DNA from: Macropodus opercularis | Lineage: Eukaryota > Chordata > Actinopteri > Anabantiformes > Osphronemidae | Length of the DNA: 64,000 nt | Direction: 5' to 3' | Assembly: GCA_030770545.1 (NCBI GenBank) | Contig: CM061098.1 | Span: 10,337,001-10,401,000 of the forward strand | Part shown: positions 9,971 to 20,000 of the stretch, one piece after another | Position numbering within the stretch: the stretch's first letter is position 1 | Layout: every line of letters begins with the position of its first letter | The notes under the pieces: model-generated | The model's database searches: none | Told to the model about the DNA's origin: nothing | What the model saw: only the letters and a program-made list of their open reading frames with translations | Translations under genes and position numbers: made by a program

Positions 9971-12900
9971 ATGGCTGATGTGATCAGCGTCAGCTCGGGC
10001 GACTCTGATGTAGAAATCGTCGGCTCCTACAGCAACGTGATGACCAAAGATGACCCGCTGCCCCTCACTGCTGTGCGGGTTGACATCGACGTGGTGAACG
10101 CCAACGTCCCACCGGTGAGACGGCATCAACATCACACGCGTGGACACGCGACGGCCAACGTCAGCGCCGCCGCCATGTTGGACGAGAAAGAGCTCAGTAA
10201 ACAAACAGACTGTGTTTCCATTCAGATCACTAACCAAGCAGTGTTGTTTTTGTCTACATTAGTTTTTTTATATTGTCCCTGACGCGCGAAATGAGTCAGA
10301 CTGGTGCTATTTAATCGAATTTACCATGATCCCATCAGACCTGAATATAAACTGGATTCAGGTTCAACGTGTGTGTAAATGTTTTTTGACGGGTAGATCA
10401 CAGTAACTTGAATACAACACGCCTGACTGGACCCAGTTGAGAGAGTTAGGTTTTACAGCGCCTACGTAAGAACCTTTGAAGCGGCCCGCGGTTACCATGG
10501 ATACACGCTGTTACCGTAGAAACGAGCGCTTTGATCAGCCTGACTAGTAATTTGCACTGGCCCGTTAAGGTAACGAGTTTAAGCTAGAGATTAATTAGTG
10601 AGCTGAGATTCACGAGAACGTTATTAGCCGCTGTTGGACTGACATGACGTGACTCTCCAGGTGCCATTGAGCCTTTGGTGCTATTCTAATGCTCAGTTTA
10701 GAGTTAGCGTTAACAGAAAATTAGCTTTGTTGTGGATTTTGGGCTAGTGAACGTCAGTGTAGCGCTGAGCTAAGATATGCATTCATGTTACCTGAGGTAG
10801 CGTAGCTTCAGTTATTGAGTGACACAATAATTTTCATGAAGATTCGGATTCTGGCACATATTCGTACTCAAACTTGATTTAGTGGTGGGAAAAGTCTTCT
10901 ATGAGAATGTGTTTCTCTTCTGTGTACAAGCATTTTTGTAACGATCTGTTTGTTCTTCCTTCCCAGCGTTATATCGATCTCACGGATCCCAAATGGACTC
11001 TTCCAGAGCTGAAGATGCGCAAGAGGCTCTATTCCACAGCCTTGTCAGTGGTAGACTTGACCGACGGTGACTTAACAAACGGGCCAGAGCAGGAGACAGA
11101 GAATCTTCCTCCCAATGAATGTCAGTTTATGAAAGAGAGTTTAAGTAAAGGTCAAACCTCAAACAACGAAGATACCCTACAGAAACATTCCTCAGAACAT
11201 CCAGTTGTTTTTGCTCCACAGCAGGACTGTGGTAACCCAAAGCCAAAACTGAGACGCTTGATTTCTCAAACAGAAGACCAAAAACAGATCAATGATGCAC
11301 ATGACAGTCCCGGTAGAATATTAAAGAGACCGCCTCTTCGCCAAACTCATTTCAAGGACCTGGATGCATCTCAGTGTTCTGTCTATTTAACAAAAGACTG
11401 TTCACAAACGTCGCTGTGCTTCAGACAACCGAACAATAACGTTGAAGAAATGGAATGCATTAATAATCTGGAGCGCTCGCTGAACGAGTCGCATCCCGAC
11501 GGGGTGGAATCATCAGGACAGGTACAACAGGAAAAAATCAGTGACTCTACAAGTGCACAACTACTTAGCAAGAACTCTGAGTTCTTACAGAACCCAGCTG
11601 ACTCACCCCACTCCGCTTCAGAACTCAGCACTTGTGAGGACAAGACAATTGACTTTTGTTCATCTATTTTTACCCCCTCACCAGCATCTCCTTTATCTCA
11701 GTTTAAAGCAAAAGGAATGGAATTGGACAAAGCAGACACAAGACAAAGTTTCTCTGATATTTCACCCCCAAGTTCTCCTTCGACACAACCTAACTCTAAC
11801 TGCCAGCCCTGTGACCTCAAGTCTCTGTCATCCTTAAGTCATGTATCTTTTAATTATAGTAGTCAAGTTGACCCAATATCCACCTCTGAGCATGGACAGT
11901 CGGAGAAGACTGAGCCTGCTGTGTTTTTGTCGAAAACGGAAGATGTGGGTGAAGGATCTGGGAGTGACACGTACAGAGATGACCTTGGAGCAGACAGTCC
12001 AGTCCCTTGGGACGAGGGGAGTGATAGAGAAGATATAAACGAAGACAGACGGTCGGAAATGCACTTCAGAGCCGCAAGTACTGAGGACAGAAATTTTGTG
12101 TGCCCAGTTACACTCCAGAAAATGATGTCTGGACCAGCTCCATCCTTGGTTAGAACCATTGTTCCAACATTTAGAGTCTTTTACTTGTGTTTTTAGGAAC
12201 AAGTTGCTTAGTATGACATGCTAGGTTTGCAGCATTTCATTGCCTTATTTGTATTTTAGATTGACATGGATGATGAAGGTTTTGGAGCTCCAGAGGTGCT
12301 ATGCCATCAGAGCTTGAGTCTGGTTTACAGTACCATTGATGAGAACTACACAGAGGGCACTTTGCAGCTGTTGTCTGACCTACTACAGCCTGGTTACTAC
12401 CCCCCTAAAAACATCACTACCCATTTACTCCATGGCATTCTGCTTGATCCACAGTGTCCCTATCACTTGTGTGAACAGGCCTTTAATCTGCTGATGAGGA
12501 CACAGAGGTAAAAGAACCCAGAGACTTAGTAGGAAGGTCTTATTTGCAGCTTTTCCTATAAATATTTAAGTGATCTTTTTGTTCTTTTTTTTTTTTACCT
12601 TATTTAAATTTGGTTTTAAGCTTTTCTCTTATTGCAGACATCACATGGCTGATAAAAGCACAGTTCCATGGAACTGGGAGATGTTGACCTCACTTATGGC
12701 TAAACAGGTACGAGTCAAAGCAGCAAAGTACAGTAAAGCTGGTAGTTTAATAGGTACACAATGCCAAACAAACATAAACAGCATGTTTTATCTAGATGAA
12801 TCTAATTAGTTGCCACGTACGTGTACATCATCACACAATATGAGTTTATATTCTACAAGACCATCCAGTATGAGAATCGTCATCATAATATAATGAAATG

Positions 12901-15401
12901 GCTTGAATGCTGTTCAGGCATCATTAGAACAACAGATTTGAACATACTTAGTTTTTATATTCTTACTTACTTGAACAATGTCTTTCTCACTGCGCTCTAA
13001 AAGCAATTTAAGAGATAATTAACACAGTGTCACTTTTATAGGACCATGCAAAGAAACATCGAAGTGAGGTTGTGTGCATGTTTCTGGAGTACGTTGTGCA
13101 GACATTGTGGGATGACTTCCAGGCCAAACGTTCTCTCAGTGTCCCGCACCAATCTATTGCTAAAGCTACTCTGTCCTGTGATCAGAAGTTCCATCAAGTC
13201 AGGTGAGTTTAGTAACCAGTCAATAAAGTTTACTGTAACTACAGCAGCAATTTTCCAGTGGGCTTTGTCAGAATGCTTTGTTATGTGTACACTCAGTTAT
13301 GTGTACCATGTTGAAATAAAAAAATGTAATTGCCCCCACCAATCAACATCATTCCTACACACATCTTTTAATGTATGTAGCAGTCTACTTCTAATTTAGC
13401 TTTTTGCTACTATAATGACATAATTTTCCATGTTTACATATCCCGCTTATTAAATAGTCTATGCCACCTCTGTTCAAGCTAAATATTTGTCCTTTTTCTT
13501 ATGTGAAATTCGTAGATTTGTTTCCGTTTTGTAACAGTAGTAGTCAGATTTTGTTTTTTGTCCTCAGGGATGTCATAAAGTGGCTTTTTGAAGCCATTGT
13601 GAAATCGACGGATCATGGAGAGAGTATGGCCAAAGAGAGAGATGTGCAAATCAGGTGAAATATAAACACTCTTGCAGCTGGTGTGTAACCATAGACATGT
13701 TTATAAGAACTGAAGTGCTCTTATCTTCCATTCTTTTTCTATATCTACGTTAATAAACCCTTTCTCCCCTGCAGAATGGTGTCTATCTTCCAGAGAATGC
13801 TGTCTTTGTCGCTGGAGGTGGACCGGTCTCCAGCTCTCAGCTCTGGCAAGCTGTCCCAGGAACTCTTCCACATGCTCATCAGCAATGTGCCTTTACGAGC
13901 ACACAGGTGAAGAGGCAATTTTTAGATCACTGCTGAGGCAAACCTTGTTTTAAATACCTCTATTGAATAGTTCAGAAATAAACAATTTTAATTATTTCAT
14001 TAGTGCAATCTGCCTGTTTTCCTCACTTTTTCAAGATGTCTTTGACCAGTCTGTTTTTGACTCCCAGGATGATGTTGTTGGAGAGCCTGCAGAGCAAGCT
14101 GCTGAGATGTAGGCTGTTGGAACATCTGCTGGACTATGCGTGCCCACTAAAAATCCGTGTGCCCATGTCGCTCAGTCTCCTGCTTCACTTTCTGAAAAAC
14201 TGTACTCTGGCATCAGACCCTACGGTAATATAAGAGTAAATGGCTTTTTTAACTTTTTTTTTTTAATTAATCAAGAATTTATTATAATTACAACTTTTTA
14301 TTTTTACACTTCCCATTAAATAATTGTGGGTGCTTGTCTAGACAGTCTTCTTAATCTCAAAATGTAGATGTTAGCTATAGGAGCAATAATTTCAGCTGAT
14401 CCATGACTGTACTCTCCAGGATGGTACTGAAAGGTGGCAGAGGTGGGAAGAGTTGGTTCATCTTCTCTGGATGTTGTTGCTCAGTTACAACAAAGCAATG
14501 AAAGGTGAGAATCTAGTAAACCATGACTACGTATATGCGCATCCTTGTTTCTAATAATGCCAAAACATAACATTTGGGTGTGTGCTTTAAAATATGTTGT
14601 TGCCATATAGCATGATTCAACTCATTTTTATTTTGCTTACCTTATTAGAATCTATTCCTGCAGCTAGGAAGCAGACTGTGTTTGGAGCCTGTAGGAAACC
14701 TCAGGCTCCTGTGAATATGCAATATGTGGTATGATAGCATATGGGCTAGTACTGTACTGTTCATCCTATTTAGTCCAGCTGCTGGATTTGAAACACAGCA
14801 CACTGCTTTTGTTTTTATGTGTGTTGAGCTTTAACTTTGATCTCTGTATTGGAATTGTGCTATTGTCATAGAAAGTTGTTTTAATATCTGACATGTAAAC
14901 TGGGATTTCGGTAATATGGAATGTCTACAATCATACGCTTTATTAACTTGCTAATACCCAGTTTTCTCTGTCCTTAATTATTTATAATCTCAAAACACAG
15001 ATCATGGTGTAGCTGCCATTTTAGGTGCAACTGAGCATTTTATGGCCCAAAGACGCTTCATAATGTCAGCAGAGGAGCCAGATGTTAAAGCACCAACCTT
15101 GCAGGCCTTGCAGCTCACAAAACTATTTACCACTATTTAGTCCCCCAACCCATTTTTTTCTCTTAATTTCTTGTGTTTCTTATTCACAGGCTATCTGTAC
15201 AGCTTGACCAGTGAACAAAGTGGCAGAGGCGGCAAGTTGGTGTACAGAGCTGATGATAAGGTGTCCAGGTCTGCCATTTGTGAAGCTGTAGAGGCCTTCC
15301 TTTCCAGATCCCAGGCTGATCTTGGCCAAGCCTTGCCTCCTCATGTGGAAGAGTCCCTCACTTATCTGCAAGACCACTTATTAGATGTTTGCCAGTGTTG
15401 A
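9971..15401 (+). CDS. simc1: SIMC1, SUMO-interacting motif protein with Nse5-like domain
   Basis: SIMC1 pairs with SLF2 in an Nse5/Nse6-like complex that directs SMC5/6 to SUMO-marked chromatin. Ten coding exons join in phase: 9971-10114, 10967-12148, 12260-12507, 12638-12707, 13042-13202, 13568-13654, 13775-13906, 14068-14224, 14420-14504 and 15190-15401, giving 825 residues (human 872). SUMO-interacting motifs are VISV with acidic flank (residues 4-12), VEIV (14-17), YIDLTD (50-55) and SVVDLTDGD (75-83). Residues about 85-425 are polar, Ser-rich and low in order. The conserved half starts near FVCPVTL (about 427) and includes SLVYSTIDENY and LLSDLLQPGYYPP. The exon 2 donor (TTG|GTTAGA) is weak but keeps phase; it is the least sure border. 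The upstream ATG at 9918 opens a 4-codon frame if transcribed. SLF2 shares the C-terminal fold, but the paired N-terminal motifs and the 5q35-type neighbours favour SIMC1. Confidence 0.88.
10491..10523 (+). promoter_or_regulatory. Two tandem RFX X-box-like sites in simc1 intron 1
   Basis: GTTACCATGGATAC (10491-10504) and GTTACCGTAGAAAC (10510-10523) both keep the 14-base X-box frame (GTTRCC, two bases, RGYAAC). The left half-sites are perfect and the right ones carry two and one mismatches. They lie in CpG-rich sequence about 380 bases into the first intron. Binding by RFX factors is inference. Confidence 0.35.
10624..10773. other. TTAGC/GCTAA word cluster in simc1 intron 1
   Basis: Four copies of TTAGC or its complement GCTAA fall within 150 bases, where about 0.3 would be expected by chance. 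It is a smaller version of the cluster in CNOT6 intron 1. Confidence 0.5.
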
Positions 15402-15497
15402 ATAAAAAAAACCCACTTGTGGTGGTGGTTATGTTCTTAAAAATATTATCAAACTGATTTATATTTTTGTATTTGTTGACTTTGTAATTTAAATAAA
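15401..15497 (+). terminator. simc1 3' UTR with polyadenylation signals
   Basis: An AATAAA overlaps the last base of the SIMC1 stop codon (15401-15406), and a second AATAAA at 15492-15497 is followed by a GT-containing stretch. The second is the more usual distance, giving a 3' UTR of about 110-120 bases, short for a vertebrate gene. CNOT6 begins a few hundred bases further on. Confidence 0.6.
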
Positions 15498-15770
15498 GGC
15501 TGTGCCTTAATGAGTTTTATGAAATCAATGCAGTGACTTAAGACTTTTTTACCTGAATTTTAACCAGCAGAGATATGAGCCAGTTTGTCATTAATATAAT
15601 AATTTTATTTGATCACGTCACTTCTTTGATTGCCTTCACAGCTACCGATCAATAACGTAGGCTATATTAGATTAGCCTCAGTATTCCCTCCATCCATCCA
15701 TTTCGTGGCCCATCAGTCATCTCTCAGATTGTATTTACTCTGGTTCAACAGCTGGTTGGATCGTCTCCGC

Positions 15771-15920
15771 GCTGACCAATAGCATCAAGCGCTGTTATCG
15801 GCAGAGAGAGAAAAAAAAGTCCTTACAGTCGCCATGATACAGCAGCGGAAACGGCTGAGAAGTAGCTAGAAAACAAAAGAGAACACGCAGTCGTCCTCGC
15901 GTTGTGGTATGCTCTTGCAG
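15771..15920 (+). promoter_or_regulatory. CNOT6 promoter and first (non-coding) exon
   Basis: A CCAAT box (15776-15780) is followed about 50-100 bases later by the likely transcription start region, then by a first exon ending at 15920 in a consensus donor (TTGCAG|GTAAAA). This exon joins the acceptor at 16995/16996 in front of the start codon. Two upstream ATGs are present: at 15834, opening an 11-codon frame that closes at 15869, and at 15909, whose frame runs across the splice and overlaps the CNOT6 start. The exact transcription start is not visible. Confidence 0.6.
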
Positions 15921-16064
15921 GTAAAATACAAGCCCTTCTGCCAGACTTCAAGCATTTTCACCAATCTCAACGTAACCGTGTCTAGATGATAAAAAACGTC
16001 GCAGTTTATTTCCGACCAAACGTTGAGAATAGGAAGCCGACCAGCTTCAAATAATTGGGATCTG

Positions 16065-16829
16065 TTAGCTTTTAGCAGCTAACTCGCGCTAAGCTAAAAA
16101 AGCTCGCAATTGATTGCCAAACCATCATTCAGCTGCTTTGTGAGCTAATTGGCTCACAGTTTAAATAGACCGACGCGTTTTGTGGCAGTAGACGTTAGCT
16201 AGCGGCAGCTAGCGAATGCGCTGCTTCGTGGCCTAGTGAGAACGCGCAAGTCAATGCTTAGCTATTATGTAAACAACAATTGTGTGGCCAATTCATAGTT
16301 GTCTTTTAGTGTAGCTTGTAGCGTTCTCCTTAATACTCTGTTGTGCAGGGCGTCAAAGCCAGGCGTCTGGAGGCGTTTCGTTGTTTTAAGGTGTCTGTTT
16401 TCAAGCTTCACAGTTAGCCAATGAGCTACGGTTAGCTACTTAGCGTTTGTTATGTGTAGTTTGATAGCTACCCATTTAGGTTAAGCTAGGCTAATCAGCT
16501 AGCAACAACGAAAACGGGAGACGGCTAACCTTTGCTAAGCAGTTTCTTTACAAGCGGTTTTAAAATGACATTAATTGTAGCCTGCCCAAATCTATATGGT
16601 GTTGTAGAGCTGCGCCTTTTTACCGTTTAGCGTGTCACACATTGCGCGTTGTTGTTTCTAATGTCATTATGTAACGCCAGTGAAATCTCAGCCTTAAAAG
16701 GGAGCTGTTTACAAGTTCACGCTAACGAACAATTGACGTTGAACCTATTTACAACATTGCATCACTTCGGAGTTTCAACTAGACGTTGATTAAAACTTTC
16801 TTCTTGCCATTATGTTTGCCAGCCGCTAA
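16065..16829. other. Dense TTAGC/GCTAA word cluster in CNOT6 intron 1
   Basis: Seventeen copies of TTAGC or GCTAA occur in 765 bases, first at 16065-16069 and last at 16825-16829, often extended to GTTAGCTA or CAGCTAGC. Random sequence would give about 1.5. The copies are irregularly spaced and on both strands, so this is not a tandem repeat. Confidence 0.8.
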
Positions 16830-17005
16830 CACGTGGTCGAGCATTACAAATTGCCATGTGTGGTTGACTGGTTATGGTAATTTTTTATGCAATTTCAGTT
16901 TTAGTTTTCTCAGCCACATTTAGTAAATTTCTCGTTTTTAGAAAAGATTTTACTCTGTCTGTGAATGATCTGTAACGTGGATATTGTCTTTGCAGTGTTG
17001 TAGGA

Positions 17006-20000
17006 ATGCCCAAGGAAAAATATGACCCGCCGGATCCCAGGCGGATGTACACAATCATGTCCAGCGAGGAGGCAGCCAACGGGAAGAAGTCGTACTGGGC
17101 TGAGCTGGAAATCAGCGGTGAATGTTTTCCCTTTTTTCTTTGGGTTGATCGTCTTGTAGGTGCTCAGATTTTGGAAGCATTAAACTGATTGCGACTGTTT
17201 GCCCATTCTTGCAAATTAGGAAATGTTGAATGCTATTAAAGTTTTTGTGTGTGTGTGGTTTTGTTTTTTTCCTTCTTACATTGTAGGCAGAGTAAGGAGT
17301 CTTAGTACAGCCCTTTGGTCTCTTACCCACCTCACTGCCCTGCACCTCAGTGACAACTCATTGTCGCGCATCCCGCCAGACATTGCCAAACTACACAACC
17401 TAGTGTACCTGGATCTGTCATCAAATAAGATCAGGAGCCTGCCGGCAGAGCTCGGCAACATGGTGTCTCTCAGGTGAGTGTTTACATTCTACTCAAAGGT
17501 GCAACACTTAAAAGCATTTTGAGTTTTGTCTGTGGCTGGATTTTGAAGTTCGTCCAGATTTAGACTTTGGTAAACGTGTTCCAATGTTTAGTTGTTTTTT
17601 TTTTTTTTTATAAGGGTGGTATAGATGGTGGTTTCAATCGAGAGCTTGGTTCTATTCAGATTCCCCTATGTCCTCAACAGGGAACTGCTTTTAAATAACA
17701 ACCAGTTGCGGGTTCTGCCGTTTGAATTGGGGAAACTGTTTCAGTTACAAACACTGGGGTTGAAAGGTAAGACACCAAATTAGTCATTTTTGCCCTAATT
17801 GTAATTTTCAATTTGTGCTCATTCGTCTTGGTTTACCTTTCCTTGACCAGGAAACCCACTTGCACAAGAAATTATGAGCCTTTACCAGGAACCTGATGGC
17901 ACGCGGAGACTGCTAAACTACTTGTTAGACAATCTGGCAGGGGCTATTAAGCGCAGTGAGTTTCTGTTCGCTCAGGCAATTGTAAAACAGAGAATCTTAA
18001 AATACTACTTGATTTTACTTCCCTTTAAAATACAACATATTTAAGTGTGTGTGTGTAGTTGGAAAAACAGTGCCCAGCAGTTACTTTGTTAAAGTCATTG
18101 TCTTGCGTTAGAAAAATGTTGCCACTTCTGTTGAACAAATTCTCCCCTATTTAGTACCAACAGAGCAGCCGCCACCACGGTCTTGGATCTCACTCCAGGA
18201 ACCAGACCGAGCACGGCCCTCAGGTAAGGACAACACCCCATAATAGCAAAGCACATGTTGAAATCTAACTTATTAAACGCTATTCCATCTGTGATGTTAC
18301 ACTCCAGACTTTGGTCAGGTGTATGTGATTGGCTTTATTGTGTAGTCCACGAACTGAACAGATGAAGTTTAGAAAAGGAAAAGGCAATCCTGGTCCTCAA
18401 GGGCCACTGCCTTGCTGCCTTGCAGGGATCTGCTAATGCTAATTACCTTGACCAGGTGTATTCAGTCACTAAGCAGCTGGAAAAGCTAACTGACACGTGA
18501 TCAAGATAATCTGTAGCATTTATGGCAGTAGTTGGAAGACCAACCAGGATTGTCCTGTCTGTGTGTGTGTGTGATGTAAAGCAATGCACAAAGCTGTGTT
18601 TTGTTATTTCATGCAGTAAAACAAGTGTGTGGGTAATAATAAACTGCCTTTTTAAAAATGAGGAAACACAAAAAACACCAGCCCCTTTTCTCCCATCAGC
18701 ACCGTTCTCTGTGATGTGCTACAACGTGCTGTGTGATAAATACGCTACACGGCAACTATATGGCTACTGTCCCTCCTGGGCTCTAACCTGGGAGTACAGG
18801 AAGAAGTCCATCATTCAGGAGATACTGAGCTGCAATGCAGACATCATCAGTTTGCAGGTGAGAGATTGGTGTCAGTCATGTTTAGCGTTTGAATTGGGCG
18901 TTGCTAGTGTTAGCGGAATGTTTCAGCCACGCATGTTATTCTATGCATGAAGTGCCATCTTTTCTATTGAACGTTTGTGTGGAGCAGCTCTAATATTTTA
19001 GGTAAAGATCAGGATCTGTTTGTTTGGAATTGACTTCCATTATTTCCTAACCTCTTAATATGTGGGAATGTTTTGGGGAAAGCGTTTCGCCGTCTCCATT
19101 AGTCTGTTAAGGTACTTTGGTTTTAATGAGCTTTTGTATGAGAATAGCTGTTTGTTATTGAAAGGAAAACATGTTGACACATATAAGACAAGCAGTGAGT
19201 TGTTTTCTTTGTTCAGCTTGTGCTTGTTCCCAGAGTTTTGAATATGTTTAATTTAGAATTGCTATCAGACTTTCCTGTTCATTCTGACCTTTTCTTTATG
19301 CTCAATACAGGAAGTAGAGACAGAGCAGTACTACTATTTCTTCTTGCCTGAGCTCAAGGAGCAGGGATATGATGGGTTTTTCAGTCCGAAATCACGAGCT
19401 AGAACTATGTCAGAGTCGGATCGTAAACATGTGGATGGATGTGCAATCTTCTACAAAACAGAAAAGTAAGTAGCAGTTTTTCTTTTGGCCTGTGTTTCTG
19501 CTGCATGTTTTCCTATAATATAGCAGCTGGTGTTATTGCCTGCATGTTTGGTACAGATGCATTATTGTTCATCATGTCTTTTAGACTTGGGCTTCATCAA
19601 ACAATAACTCTGACAAAGACTTTGTGTAATGAAACCATTGGCTCTAGGTCACACTGTCATGCTTCGAAACCCTAACCTGTGCCATTGTTTTTGTTGCCTG
19701 CACGTTGATGGATGTGTTTTTGTTAGTGGTTGCATTAGCTCTAGTGGAACTGACTGGCTTACCTAACCGGTTTGATTACTCTGATTAGGTCCGTAAACCT
19801 TGTACTGTAACTGTCTTAACCGTAAGTCCTCTTGGTGACGTACTTGGAATTCATGCTTGAATACAGTTTGACATGTATAATTACAAAAAACTTGAATTTA
19901 GTCCTGTGTATATACTGTAGTGGTTGTAGACTGAATACACATGTTTAGCATATTCATCTTTGCATGGTTTATATTACAGCATTTAGACTTGATGTCACTC

